A stretch of DNA of 64,000 bases from Symbiodinium natans (GCA_905221605.1 CAJNDS010000001.1:2844025-2908024); one strand, 5' to 3'; numbered from the stretch's first letter, positions 1 to 10,729 are shown. Notes: a model not told the origin generated them from the letters alone. A program made the numbers and translations.

Positions 1-18
1 TATGAATAAGATGAGGGT

Positions 19-53
19 ATATATGCATGTATGTATATATATATATGTATATC
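19..53. repeat. TA/TG-rich microsatellite
   Basis: Alternating TATATGCATG and TATATA runs at the left edge, followed directly by CCCTGAA/CCCTAAA telomere-like units. Confidence 0.8.
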
Positions 54-55
54 GC

Positions 56-1800
56 CTGAACCCTGAACCCTAAACCCTAAACGGTAACCATATGTGGTCA
101 AGAAGGAAGCCAAGGGCTTCAATCCACCAGTCAACCTGCAGCCCTAAACAGCCACAACCCGAAGCCCTCAAACCCTAAACCCTAAATCCCTCAACCCTCA
201 AACCCTGAACCCTTGGCCTTAAAAATCCTTAACCCTTAACCCTGAGCCCCAAATTTAGGAGTCCTCAACTCTGAATCCTCGGCCCTTAGACTCAGGACCA
301 TCTACCAGGTCTTCCGATTGGAGGCTTTAGGCCGCATGACTGCGACTCTCGGGTGGGGGGGACTTGTGTTTAGGTTGTTTTTTTTGGGTTCGGTTGCTTG
401 TCCTGTTTAGGGTACCTTTCAGAGGCCTTAATGGGTCAACCTAGGCAAGGCACCCTAAACCCCAGGAAGCTGAAATGGAATGGAGTTGAAGGAGCCCCTA
501 AACCTCAACCTGCTCCAATTTTGCCATGTGGCAGGAACAGTTGAACTTGGGATGCCCTACACCCTAAACCCTAAACCCCTAAGCGCTCAACCCTAAACCC
601 CTACGCCCTACACCATAAAGCCCCGAAACCCCCCTGGAGCCCTGCACCCCAACCAAGGGCCAGGGCTTTTGGATTTTTAGGGCTTAGGGATTACAGGGGT
701 TATAGGGGTTGCAGAGGTCGCAACGCTAAGAGGGGTTATGGGGGTATTAGGGGTTCTACTACATGGTTATCATAGGGGTTATGACAGGGGTTCCGATGGA
801 GATTATAGGGGTTAAGGGCATTGTTTTGGGCTTCTGTTGTAGTTTCTATAGCGTAGGGTACCGAAACGGGCCCATCGTTCTATATATTCAGCCCCCACAT
901 GAATGTTTTTCTGGATACAACCCTACAAGGAGGGGCCCCCTTGCTATATTCACTACAGTTGAGGGATTGATAATCTAAGTTCGGATCCTGTAGTTATACC
1001 TAGGCCGGGGGAGGGGGAGGGGGGCCTCCTTGTAAGCCCTACAGCCTCTGAACGAGTGTCCAAAACCCTAAACCGCAAACCCTCTGGGCTCACGCTTCGC
1101 AGCTGAGGCCAGGGTGTGTACACAGCCCCTTGGCTGGCAGGAGGAGCCCGGAACTTGTTTAGGGCTTAGGGCTTAGGGTTTAGGGCTTAAGGGCTAGGGT
1201 TGAGGGTTTAGGGTTGAGGGTTTAGGGTTTAGGGTTTAGGGTTCTTTTGGTTTACATATGGGGGTTGGGGCCTCAGTGGGTTGAATCCGGCTGCAAGTTC
1301 TCGTGCTTTAGGGTTTAGGGTTTAGGGTTCAGGGTTTACGGTTTAGGGACTGAGGTTTTAGGGTTTATATAAGGTTTCGGGTTTAGGGTTTAGGGTTTAG
1401 GGTTTAGGGTTTAGGGACTGAGGTTGCTCAGGGCTCAGGTTTGGGGTCTAAGGACTTCGCATTTAGCCTATCGCTGCGTAGGATGAAGAACCCTGAGCAA
1501 ACCCTAAACCCTAAAGCCCATGAAGTCTAAAGCCAAAAACTCCTTGAGCCCTTAGCCCTTCTGTGTGGCAGCTAGCATGTCGGCGTAGGGCCCTAAACCC
1601 TGAACTCTAAGCCCTAAACCCTAAGCCAAACCCTAGACCCTAAACCCTAACCTCCAGGGTCGAGGGGTTTATAGGGCACGAAAAGGGGTCTACAATGAGG
1701 GATGAGGGTTTCAGAGCGCTTCTCGGGTTAGGGTTTAGGGCTTTCAGGGTTTAGGGTTTAGTTAGAGTTTAGGGTTGCATTTCAAGCGCCTGCAGGCCGA
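56..1800. repeat. Degenerate telomere-repeat field, both orientations
   Basis: Short CCCTAAA tracts (about 56-80, 165-210, 560-600, 1590-1660) alternate with TTTAGGG tracts (about 1195-1250, 1305-1350, 1378-1420, 1725-1775), separated by 50-200 bp of unique sequence. Around 680-800 the units drift to GGGGTTATA-like 8- to 11-mers. A 71-codon open frame at 763-978 lies in this drifted repeat and is not considered a gene. No other gene signal seen. Confidence 0.8.
925..1043. repeat. Palindromic GGGGCCCC element
   Basis: ACAAGGAGGGGCCCCCTTG is nearly self-complementary and its arm recurs inverted at about 1020-1040 (GGGGCCTCCTTGTAAG). A related copy lies at 37796-37830. It looks like a short non-autonomous inverted-repeat element. 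Confidence 0.5.
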
Positions 1801-1854
1801 AGCATCCAAGCTTTACACGCACAAGAGCTGTGTCATGGGGCCTCGTTGAATGAG

Positions 1855-1996
1855 CGCCCGCGGCAGGGCGACTGCCAAGCGAGGTGGACGCGTCCCAGGG
1901 CGAAGGGGTGCGGGACCTTCGCAGTGGTTTGCAAGCCACAGCCTTCATGCAACTGCGCTCGAAGCGCCAGGAGTACTACGTGGCGAGCTCTACAGG
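1855..1996 (+). CDS. Probable internal exon, unknown protein
   Basis: The longest unique island of the first 3 kb. One frame is open and rich in G/C third positions; it includes LRSGLQATAFMQLRSKRQEY. An AG lies just upstream (TGAG|CG). The right boundary is uncertain (near TCTACAGGGAGA). Family not recognised. Confidence 0.4.
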
Positions 1997-2318
1997 GAGA
2001 CTAACTTGAGTTTCTGGACATAGATAAGCCTTTGGTAACTTTAGGGCCGCAACCCTAAAACCCTAAAAACTCTTGAGCACTAACAAGAAGCCCTAAACCC
2101 TAAAGCCTGAAGCACTAAAACCTCAAATACGCAAAACCCTCAAGCCTTAAAAGCCTCAAGCCCAAACAAAAACAAAGTCTAAACCCCACAACCTAGGACC
2201 TATTCCTAAGCCTTGAGACCTGAAACTGTAAAACCTAAATCTCTGGATCTTATGTAACCCTAATCCTAGGGCTCCAAGTATACAAACCATACCTACCTTG
2301 GGGTCTAACTTCTGCAAA

Positions 2319-2430
2319 CTAGGATGCCCAGTAGTACCCTTATTCCCTTTTTGGTAGGTCTAGGTTCCCTTATAAACCCCTTTAAACAAAAAAGGGCACC
2401 CTTTTTCATCCTAGCTTACTGGGCAACCCA
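2319..2430. repeat. Palindromic element family A, copy 1
   Basis: Terminal inverted repeats CTAGGATGCCCAGTAGTACC and GGTTACTGGGCAGCC-like, with inner arms CCCTTTTT/AAAAAGGGCACCC and a conserved centre TTCCCTTATAAA. About 110 bp with no ORF, so MITE-like. Other copies: 12437, 21198, 22119, 23671, 32421, 36689, 44807. Confidence 0.8.
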
Positions 2431-2799
2431 GCAAATAATGCCTACTTCGGGCTATTCGGAGCCTTAGGGTAAAGACCCTAAGTCCCAAAGCCGTAAAAAT
2501 GTGAACCTCTAAGCCCTAAACCCCAAACCCTAAACCCCAAACCCTAAACCCAAGCCCCAAATCCCAAACCCGAAAACACAGAACTTAAACCCCAAACCCC
2601 AAACCCTGAACCCCAAACCCTAAACCCTAAACCCTTAAACCCTAAATCCCAAACCCAAAACCCCAAACCCCAAACCCTAGACCCTTAAATCCCAAACCCC
2701 AAACCCTAAACCCTAAACCCTTAAATCCTAAACTCTAAACCCCAAACCCTAAACACTTAAACCCTAAACCCTAAACCCCAAACCCTAAACACTTAAACC

Positions 2800-2990
2800 C
2801 TTAAACCCTAAACCCTAAACCCTAAACCCTAAACCCTAAACCCTAAACCCTAAACCCTAAACCCTAAACCCTAAACCCTAACAACCCTAAACCCTAAACC
2901 CTAAACCCTAAACCCTAAACCCTTAACCCTTAACCCTTAAATCCTAAACCCTAAACCCTAAAACCCTAAACCCTTAAATCCTAAGAGCCT
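2800..2990 (-). repeat. CCCTAAA telomere-type array
   Basis: About 25 CCCTAAA heptamers, near perfect at 2802-2880, preceded by CCCCAAA-variant units from about 2520. Confidence 0.95.
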
Positions 2991-3066
2991 CAGCAGCACG
3001 GAGGCCTTCGAGTTGATCACCCGCGTGCAGCTGGGCTTTATGGGCTTTTTGGGGGGCTTCAGAAGG

Positions 3067-3146
3067 TTTAGGGTTTAGGGTTTAGGGTTTAGGGTTTAGG
3101 GTTTAGGGTTTAGGGTTTAGGGTTTAGGGTTTAGGGTTTAGGGTTG
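3067..3146 (+). repeat. TTTAGGG telomere-type array
   Basis: About 11 perfect heptamers. With the CCCTAAA array ending near 2990 it flanks a 70-bp unique islet, so the two arrays point outward like the two ends of a minichromosome. Confidence 0.95.
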
Positions 3147-3552
3147 TTAGGACTTTTCGGCGTTCAGGGTTTAGGTGTTGGTTTTCAGAATTTAGGGTTT
3201 TGGTGCTTTGGGGTTACGTAGGTTTATGCTTTAGGGTTTTGGGCTCTGGGATTTCAAGGTTTTAGGGTTTCAGGCGCGGCTGTTGTTTTTTTTGTTGCGA
3301 TTTCAGAGTTTAGGCTTTTCAGGGGCCTTGGCATGTAGAGTGTTAGGGGTTTAGGCTTTTCAGGTCCTTAAGAAGTTGTAAGGGAAGTACAGGGCTTCAG
3401 GGGTTGCAGGGGTTGCAGTACGGTTTCAGGCTTGGGGGGGTTTTGGGCTTTGGGGGTTGCTAGGGCTTTAGGGTTTTGAGGTTTAAAGGTTGTGGGTTGG
3501 TTGTTTCGGGTTGGGGAGTTAGGGTTCAGGGGTTCGGGTTTTTGAGTCGTAC

Positions 3553-3658
3553 CTTCAATCTCCTCGTCTTGCCAAGCAGGTTTTCTGACTTCATTTTGTA
3601 GAAGAGGGCCTCCAGTGGTGCTGTGCTACTCTCATTAGTCTTGCAGAATTCGGGCTCC
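3553..3658 (-). CDS. Probable exon, unknown protein (minus strand)
   Basis: On the minus strand, AG|G acceptor (CTGGAAG|GG), an open frame containing NESSTAPLEALFYKMKSENL and then LGKTRRLK, and a GT donor (AAG|GTACGA). 106 nt, longer than most islands here. Family not recognised. Confidence 0.5.
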
Positions 3659-4096
3659 CTTCCAGCCCCAATCAACCAAAAGCAAGTGCACTCTATTTGG
3701 ACCCGATATTCCCAAAAATAAAGGTACCCCTTTCACACCCAAAATGGAATAGAATCCCCTTAAAAGCGACCCCCAAAAAGGGTACCCCTGTGTTCGGAAA
3801 CCCCCAATTTGTCCATTCCTGGGCTACATGCTTGGAATCCTGCGGGCTTAGATCTCAGGATTTTCGTCTTGGGGTGTAGGGAACCCTAAACCCTAAACCC
3901 TACACCCCGAACCCTAATAGCCATCGCGTGTAGGGTGTTCAGGACCTGACCAGGCTCCAGGCGTCATGCTAGGGAGGCTGTCGAAGTTATGGGTTTAGGG
4001 TTTAGGGTTTAGAGTTTAGGGTTTAGGGTCCCTATTATAATTCGGCACCTAATATTCAGGACACCCAAAAGGGATTATAAGTTTGACTTTGACAAC

Positions 4097-4216
4097 CACC
4101 CACGTAACTAAAAAGGGAATACTTGGGCCTGAAAGTACCTCCTGCTTAGGGAATTTAGGGCCCAGGTACATAGGCCCAGGTGCAGAATAATGAGGTGCAA
4201 GGGCCCTCAGGGCCCC
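4097..4216. repeat. Palindromic element family B, copy 1
   Basis: Arms AGGGAATACTTGGGCC and GGGCCCAGGTACATAG with the central pair AAAGTACCTCC. Related to 31700-32015, 34006, 34717, 37919 and 49325, whose termini read CCTAAGGGTCCATGTACC. Confidence 0.65.
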
Positions 4217-4390
4217 AAAACCCTGCATCTTGAACCCAGCAAGAACCCTAAACCCGATGTTGTTCGTCTTCCCTGTTGCTCTCTAGTCTTTGCCCGTGTT
4301 TCACGGGTGGTCCTGTGCCTTGTCAAGAAAGAAGGAGACTTAGTTAGGATTCGCTTCGTTTTTTTGAGTTGCGTGAGGATGGGGCCATAC

Positions 4391-4450
4391 CTCCTGCTGC
4401 ACTTCTTCTTGCTGCCACTGCCGCCACGCGTCGCACTTGGCAACGTAAAT
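4391..4450 (-). CDS. Possible exon (minus strand)
   Basis: Open minus-strand frame YVAKCDAWRQWQQEEVQQE ending at a GT donor (GAG|GTATGG). Acceptor not obvious. Unknown family; could be a chance open frame. Confidence 0.3.
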
Positions 4451-5099
4451 GTGAGTCGAGCTCGGGGTCTGAATCCCAAACCCCTGCCTCAGAAGCTAAC
4501 CCCTAAGCCCTAAAACCCTAGCACCCCTAAACCTGAAACCCTAAGCCCTGAACTCCAACACGGAGCCCAAATCGTACCAAGAAAGGATTCCACTAAAAAG
4601 TACCCAATCTCAAATAAAAGATCCTAATCTCCACAGCCAACACCTTTTCCCCTTTAGCCCTAAACCCTAAACCCTAAACCCTAAACCCTACACCCTAAAC
4701 CCTAAACCCTAAACCCTAAACTTAGCCTAAACCCTAAACCCCCCAAAACCTCAAAACCTCAACGCTCGAGGCTCCTGGTCGCTGGGCCGACCTTTTTCTG
4801 GCATGGCGTTGCGAACCTTTTCCTCGCTGAGCTGGACGCTTGGCGGTTTAGAGCCTTAGGTTTTAGGCTTTGCAGGGTGTAATTAGGGTTTAGAGCTTTA
4901 GCCTTCATTCTTCAGAGGGTTTAGGGTAAAGGGTTTGGATTAGTTTGGAGCTTTGGGTTTTAGGCTTTAGGTGTGTAGGGTTTGAGCGCTTCAGGGATTT
5001 AGAAATAGTGCAAGACCATTAAACCCAAAGCCTCATGCAATCGTAAAGCCCCACAATAGCCGTATTCAATCCAGAAAGACAAGAATAAGCCAGCGCCCC

Positions 5100-5172
5100 C
5101 GCCCCCGTCCTCCTCCTCTTCCTCCTCTTCCTCCTCCTCTTCCTCCTCCTTTCCTCCTCCTCCTCCTCCCCC
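5100..5172 (+). repeat. TCC/CCT microsatellite
   Basis: Pyrimidine tract of TCCTCC and CTTCCT units. Confidence 0.85.
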
Positions 5173-5296
5173 TGCTGTTCTGCAGAGTCCGAGGTGTAAG
5201 GGTCTTTGGGTCTCGGGTTGAAGGGTTTACGGTCCAGAGCCTAGAGTTTGGGCTTCTGGGTGCACACAGAGGGCCAACTCTCCAAATGATAGGATC

Positions 5297-5316
5297 CCCC
5301 CCCCCCCCCCCCCCCC

Positions 5317-5347
<31 letters not shown>
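5297..5347. repeat. C(n)T(n)G(n) homopolymer junction
   Basis: A run of C, then about 10 T, then about 20 G. One of several poly-T/poly-G junctions in the window (also 7261, 17690, 45778, 47950 and, inverted, 7102 and 41420). Confidence 0.85.
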
Positions 5348-5530
5348 TGGTGGTGGGGGTGCAATGAACAGAAGCTTCCGTACGACAGGAGGAACCCAAC
5401 AGGGTTTAGGGTTCAGGGTTCATAGGTTAGGGCTTACAGGGTTTTGGCTTAGGAAGTATAGAGTTTAGGGTTTAAGGTTTAGGGTTTAGGGTTTAGGAAG
5501 TCTAGAGTTTAGGATTTCCAGGGACTTCAG

Positions 5531-5636
5531 AACAAATACCCAAGCCACTCGAGCAGCGGTGCCACTGGCAGCGAGACTGAGGTGGCGAACATCCATGGCT
5601 TCTTCGAAGCTTCCCCGCACGCAGCCGGGGTCCGCT
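5531..5636 (+). CDS. Possible exon, unknown protein
   Basis: CAG acceptor (GACTTCAG|AAC), open frame NKYPSHSSSGATGSETEVAN followed by IHGFFEASPHAAGVR, and a GT dinucleotide at the end (CGCT|GTACCC). No family recognised. Confidence 0.35.
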
Positions 5637-6076
5637 GTACCCCTAAACCCTAAATCCTAAACCCTAAACCCTAAACCCTAAACCGCGGTCAGCTTGTGTG
5701 GTTTAGGATCTAGACTTCATGGCTCAGGATCTTCTCGAAATCCGGGTCCCCTTTGGGGTCCTTTGGATAATGACTCCCAAAACCCGAAACCCTCGGCCGG
5801 GCCGGGACCTTGCTCTTCCTTAAGGGCACTTTCTCAAGGGTCTTAGGGGTTTAGGGGTTAGGGTTAATCTTGTGCTAGGGCTTCGTGCACCCAAGCCGAG
5901 GCTGAATCTCTTGACCCTACCCCCCCCCCCCCCCCCAAAGAGTCTGTTCCCTAAACTGTTTTAACAGCTGCCTCTTGAATTCAGATCGCGACCTAAAGCC
6001 CACAGCCGCCTCACGCTTTAGGGTTGAGGATTAATGTAACACCTCTACTCTCGAAGGCCCGAAGGCTCTGTTACAG

Positions 6077-6151
6077 GGGTCGCTTGACACAGGTCACCAC
6101 ATTCAACCACACCGGTGCAGACGTGTACTCCTTCGAGCGTGCGGCGCCCAG
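6077..6151 (+). CDS. Possible exon, unknown protein
   Basis: Bounded by TTACAG|G and CCCAG|GTGAAC, both good splice matches. Open frame GRLTQVTTFNHTGADVYSFE. Not recognised. Confidence 0.4.
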
Positions 6152-6496
6152 GTGAACCTGATGGCTTCTACGCAGCCTTAGATCCGAGGCCCTGAGGGAA
6201 CCTTAGGTTTAGGGTTTATGGTTTAGGGCTTAGGGCTTAGAGTTTAGAGCACTTATAAGCCACAAACCCAGAACTGCAGACCGCTTTTGAGGTCTCAGTG
6301 CTTTAGTAGTTCACTTAGCAGCTGAATGAGTACACTTTACACTTTTGGGGGGTGCTCGAATCCCCTACAGAACTGAAAGTGTCCACACTTTTGGGGGGGC
6401 TTATGAACTCAGCAACGAAGATCAGTGTTTGTTTAGGAACCGAGTAGTAGAGTAGGTAACCTTTGACATTTTGGGGTGGTAGAATCCCCGTAGAAT

Positions 6497-6562
6497 CCCA
6501 AACCCTAAACCCTAAACCCTAAACCCTAAACCCTAAACCCCAAACCCCAAACCCTAAACCCT
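6497..6562 (-). repeat. CCCTAAA array
   Basis: About nine heptamers, the last ones drifting to CCCCAAA. Confidence 0.9.
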
Positions 6563-6568
6563 AGTTAC

Positions 6569-6660
6569 CGGACAGCCAAGAGAAGGTGGAGATGAACTCG
6601 GCCTTGCATTTTTGACCCATGAGGCCTCCAGTCACCTCAGCGGTGGGACCAAGGGCGACG
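6569..6660 (-). CDS. Possible exon (minus strand)
   Basis: Minus-strand open frame ALGPTAEVTGGLMGQKCKAE then FISTFSWLSG, ending at a GT donor (TCCG|GTAACT). Acceptor not identified. Unknown. Confidence 0.35.
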
Positions 6661-7000
6661 CCCCAAACCCCAAACCCTAATGAGGGCTTAGGGTCTAGGG
6701 TCTGGGGTTAGGGTTTAAGCCCCAAACCCCGAACCCTAAAGCCCAAACCCTAATTCCTGAACCTCCGATGCCCCAGATCCTCGACCCAAGAGGCTTTAGA
6801 ACCTTGAGCTTAGATGGTCAGGTCTCTAAATGAGGGTCTACGTCAAGGCGGCCCCGAATATTTAGGGTACCCCAAAAGGGACCATCATATTAGAGAGAAG
6901 TGAACAGATAAGCCTAGACTCAGTCAGCTCCCTACAGCATGGTGCGCAAGCCGGCATCAAACATTGCAAGGCAGCCCTAAACCCTAACCCCAAACCCTCG

Positions 7001-7139
7001 CCTAAACCCTAAACCCTAAACCCTAAACCCTAAACCCTAAACCCTAAACCCTAAACCCTAAACCCTAAACCCTAAACCCTAAACCCTAAACCCTTAACCA
7101 TCCCCCCCCCCCCCCCCCCGCCCAAAAAAAAAAAAAAAA
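7001..7139 (-). repeat. CCCTAAA array ending in poly-C/poly-A
   Basis: About 13 heptamers to 7095, then a C run and an A run (7102-7139): the inverted form of the poly-T/poly-G junction. Confidence 0.9.
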
Positions 7140-7260
7140 CGAAGCAAGCAGACTTACCCTAACCGAGGTGGCTGCGCTCCCAAGTCGCCAACTTTCTACC
7201 TCCGCGCGGTGATCGGCTCGGTGCGGCTTGGGCGGCAACTTTATTATATTTTTATTTATT

Positions 7261-7298
7261 ATTATTATTTTTTTTTTTTTTTTTTTGGGGGGGGGGGG
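7261..7298 (+). repeat. T(n)G(n) homopolymer junction
   Basis: About 18 T directly followed by about 12 G, preceded by TTATTATTATT. Confidence 0.9.
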
Positions 7299-7799
7299 TG
7301 TTTTGGGTAGAGATTATATAGGATTTCTGGTTTGGGTTTTTCGGGGATTTCGGGGTTGGTGGGGGTTTAGGGTTTACGCATGGGGTTTGGGCTTAGGGGC
7401 TTTTGGGATTTTTTGGGCTTGGGTAGTTATACCTGCTTGAGCTATGGCTACCACCGCTATTTCCTAGCCCCGGGGCCTCAAGTGCTTATATGTACTTTGG
7501 GGTCTAATGGTCTGTTGAGTTTAGGGTGCAGGGTTTTGAGTTTTTTTGGGTTTGTGGTCTCGGACACATCCTGAGGAACTGCTCCACGGGCGGCGAGCTC
7601 AACGATTTCCTGCACCTTTGCTGCGAATCTGCCAGCGTACTCTCACGTTAAGGGCCGGTTAAACTCTGAACCCCAATTCCGAAACCCTAAACCCTAAACT
7701 TAATCTCGAAATCCTGAGCTTTGAATCATCTCCAGCCGGAATTCTCTTTGTTTCGGCAGCCATCGGCCGCCTAGGCGCAGCAAGCTTTAACCTAAGGGG

Positions 7800-8010
7800 G
7801 TAACCCTCAAATCGTAAACCCTAATTAAACCCTAAACCCTAAATCGTAAACCCTAAAGCCTTAACCCTTAACCCTAAATCGCCTAAACCCTAAACCCTCA
7901 ACCCTAAACCCTAAAACCCTAAACCCTAAACCCTTAAACCCTTAAACCCTTAAACCCTTAAACCCTTAAACCCTTAAACCCTTAAACCCTAAACCCTAAA
8001 CCCTAAGCCC
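7800..8010 (-). repeat. CCCTAAA array with CCCTTAAA octamers
   Basis: Heptamers, then eight or so CCCTTAAA octamers at 7928-7990, then heptamers again. A local expansion of a variant unit. Confidence 0.9.
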
Positions 8011-8036
8011 TAACCCATGCTGTCCCAAAGGTTAAC

Positions 8037-8121
8037 CACAGGTCATACTTTTGCCAGACCTCATACAACGTGCTAGCTGCCGCAACGACCAGCCGCCCTG
8101 TAGCCATCCGCACTACACCAG
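8037..8121 (-). CDS. Possible exon (minus strand)
   Basis: Minus-strand frame AGVVRMATGRLVVAAASTLY then EVWQKYDLW, followed by a GT donor (GTG|GTTAAC). Protein-like composition, family unknown. Confidence 0.35.
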
Positions 8122-8238
8122 CATTTAGGGTTTGGGGCTAGGGTTTAGGGTTTAGGGTTTTGGGCTAGGGTTTAGGGTTTTGGGATATAGGGTTCAAGGG
8201 TTTTGGCTTAGGGCCCAGGGTTTAGGGTTCTGATATAG

Positions 8239-8305
8239 CAATGGCCATGGGTGATGTCACTACTGCTCTTCAGGAGCTGCACGACACCTCCAGCAAGCCC
8301 TGACC
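8239..8305 (+). CDS. Possible exon upstream of the desaturase exons
   Basis: Open frame AMAMGDVTTALQELHDTSSK between two telomeric tracts, 210 bp before the histidine-box exon. It could be a preceding desaturase exon, but I see no decisive homology. Confidence 0.25.
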
Positions 8306-8394
8306 CTCAACAGTAAACGTAGGGTTCAGAGTCTTAAGAGGCTATAGTGGGGCTTAGGGCCTGCTAGGGTTTAGGGTTTAGGGTTAGGTGTTAG

Positions 8395-8487
8395 TCTTTA
8401 GGCTTTAGGCTTTAGGCTTTAGGCTTTAGGCTTTAGGCTTTAGGGTTTAGGGTTTAGGGTTTAGGGTTTAGGGTTTAGGGTTTAGGG
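8395..8487 (+). repeat. TTTAGGC then TTTAGGG array
   Basis: Six TTTAGGC units followed by about seven TTTAGGG units, ending 30 bp before the desaturase histidine-box exon, so it lies in the intron. Confidence 0.9.
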
Positions 8488-8516
8488 CCCTCACCTCCCT
8501 CAACCCCACACCACAG

Positions 8517-8556
8517 GCATGGATACCTGAACTACCAGATTGAGCACCACCTCTGG
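8517..8556 (+). CDS. Desaturase exon with third histidine box
   Basis: ACCACAG|G acceptor; frame HGYLNYQIEHHLW. The 3' boundary is unclear: homology wants the break right after TGG, followed by CAGGGGTG, which is not a standard donor. Confidence 0.85.
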
Positions 8557-10729
8557 CAGGGGTGCCAAGAGCCGCTAAACCCTAAACCCTAAGCCCTAAA
8601 TCCTAAACCCTGAACCCTAAACCCTAAACCATTTGCTGACTTCAAGACCGAAGCCTGGGCGGAGCCTATCCTAAGAGGGTTAAGGTTCCCCAAAAGCCCT
8701 AAAGCCTAAACCGTAAAGACCCAGAGTCCTTCTAGGGCTGAGGATCAACCCTGAACCTTAAACCCTAAATCCTGTGAGCCTTGGTTTAGGGTATAGGATT
8801 TGCAGAGTTAGGGCTGAGATTATCGGGTTTTTGGGGCTCAGGGTTTAGTTAAGAGAGTCAGCACATAAAGAGTTTTTCGGTTGCTTTAAGCTCGCACCCT
8901 AAAACTGGAGGCGTCACACCAAACCTCATGATCCCTACCCCCTAAACCCGAAATCCTAAATCCCTGCACCCTAAGCTGCGAAAATCCTTAACCCTGAACC
9001 CTAAATCCTAAACCCCAAACACTAAACACTAAACCCTAACCCCTAAACCCTAAACCCTAAACCACAGGCCGGACCTCTCCATGCTGTCCTACCAGAAGGC
9101 ACAGCCGAGTCTTGGCGGCACTGAGCCCGGGGTGTTGATTTTGAGATTCAAGTTTAAGGGTTTAAGGGTTTAAGGCTTCAGGGGCTTAGGGTTTTGGGTG
9201 TAGGATTTCAGGTTTTCATAGTTTAGGGTTTAGGGTTCAGGTGTAAGGTTGAAGTGTTTAGGGTTTAGGGTGAAGCAGCTTTTTCGTTTGAGTTTGAGGG
9301 TTAAAGGCAGCACAATCACTTCTGAAAGTTCATGGATGCCTTGGAATGAGCCAAAAGCTCGTTTTTATGAGTGCGTTTTGCTTGCCAGCATAGCTCTCCT
9401 GTTTCTCGAAGATTCTGGGGGCGTAGACCCTCTGCTCATGTCATTCTGAAATCTGCATTCAAGACCCTCCCCGCTTTCTCTTTGACAAGCCCTAAACCCT
9501 TGTCCTAAACCCTAAACCCTAAACCCTAAACCCTTATCCTCAAGACCAAGCCAGCAGCCCTTGAGCAGCGAAGGAAAGCATGGTGTGGGGTTTTGGGGCA
9601 AGGCCCCCTTCCCCGAAGTAAGCCTCGAAGGGTTTAGGGTTTAGGGTTTAGGGTTTAGGGTTTCGGGTTTGTGGTTTAGGGTTTAGGCTTTAGGGTTTAG
9701 GGCTTAGGGTTGCGTGCACCAAGGCAAGTGAAGGCCATCTGCGAGAAGCATGGGGTACCCTGGCCAAGGGTCTAGGGTTTAGGCTGCTTCGGGCTTGGAG
9801 TTTAGGGTTTTGGGGTTCAGTGGCACCCTTTTCCTTTTTTGTTTCAAATCCTAAACCCTAACTTTTTTTGTTTCAAATCCTAAACCCTAAACCCTCAACC
9901 CGGGGCCCAGGCAGGCGGAAGAGGATTGCGTGAGTAGTGTCTAGGGTTTTGGGTTTGAGGTTTAGGGTTGTCATGTTCCTGCTTATACTAACAGTCGGTA
10001 ATGGGGATTATGATAGGGGGGTACTATACTCCGTATTAAGGTAGTATTAGGGAGAACATCCCGAGGTTCAGTCTTCAAGAAGATGAAGAGTTACGGTCTA
10101 GCCTTCAGGGACCTAGTGTTTTGGAAGGGAAGTGGAAGGCATTGGTTTTGGTTACCGGGGGGGGGGGGGGGGGACAGTAATGCTGGGGGGTCCCCCATAG
10201 TTATGTCTAGTTGTATTTGTGACTTGGGTTGCAAAAGTACAGCAGGGTGAACCCTTCTGTAGGCATGATTCGGCATGACTATCGTGGTTCGCAGAGTGGT
10301 TTGGGTGGACACTGGATGTTGAATCAGTGTCCCGCTCCGCGCGACCACAGACTTTTAGGCCAATGGCAGGAAGGTGTCCGAGAATAGGACAACCGGAAGC
10401 CCTAAACTCTTAAGCACGTTTGGATCCGTTTGAAGGAGATTCTCCTATATTTGGAGGTCCAAAGGAGGAGCCTAAATTGAAAGCCCCCTCTGGCCGGGGG
10501 AAGGGGTAGGAGGAAGAAGAAACACAGGACTGTCAGCGCTGGGAAGAGAAAAGCTCTGCCGAGGAGGGGGGACTTATTCGGGGGAGCGGATGAAGCCTTA
10601 ACCCTATGCCCTAAGCAGCGCTTAGGGTTTAGGCTTTAGGGTTTAGGGTTTAAGGTTTAGGGTTTAGGGCCTTCGTTCGCAATCCAGGTTCCCTACATTC
10701 AGGAGAACATCTTCGCGCGGATGGCCAAG
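8517..10729 (+). CDS. Front-end fatty acid desaturase, C-terminal exons
   Basis: Four short exons together read HGYLNYQIEHHLW, PDLSMLSYQKAQP, QVKAICEKHG and VPYIQENIFARMAK. The third histidine box QxxHH (QIEHHL) and the order of the following segments identify a membrane-bound front-end (Delta-type) acyl desaturase, which introduces double bonds into polyunsaturated fatty acids at the ER. The cytochrome b5 domain, the first two histidine boxes and the last residues were not found. Three of the four exons join in phase with AG|G acceptors and GA, GT and GC donors. The 2.2-kb span is mostly telomeric-repeat intron. Substrate regiospecificity cannot be read from this part. Confidence 0.85.
9068..9106 (+). 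CDS. Desaturase exon 2
   Basis: CCACAG|G acceptor directly after a CCCTAAA tract; encodes PDLSMLSYQKAQP. GA donor (CAGCC|GAGTCT). The 1+36+2 nt length fits the next exon. Confidence 0.85.
9724..9754 (+). CDS. Desaturase exon 3
   Basis: ACCAAG|G acceptor; encodes QVKAICEKHG; GT donor (GGG|GTACCC). Joins in phase with both neighbours. Confidence 0.85.
9833..9895 (-). repeat. Tandem duplication containing a CCCTAA unit
   Basis: A unit of about 29 bp, C(T)nGTTTCAAATCCTAAACCC, occurs twice in direct succession, and the second copy runs into a CCCTAAA tract. Confidence 0.8.
9971..10063. repeat. Palindromic element family E, copy 2
   Basis: Arms GTTCCTGCTTATACTAACAG and TAGTATTAGGGAGAACATCCC. Related to 13681-13796 and to a partial copy near 54555. 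Confidence 0.6.

Larger units (their letters stand above)
3659..5530. repeat. Mixed repeat field with islands
   Basis: Contains telomeric tracts at 3880-3920, 3990-4030, 4650-4730 (CCCTAAA) and 4855-5000 (degenerate TTTAGGG), the element at 4097-4216, a TCC-rich stretch and a homopolymer junction, listed separately. Confidence 0.7.

Noticed and set aside
7570-7640. Island reading RNCSTGGELNDFLHL, reminiscent of a protein kinase hinge
   Set aside because: Only about eight residues look familiar and no other kinase motif lies nearby; splice boundaries are unclear.
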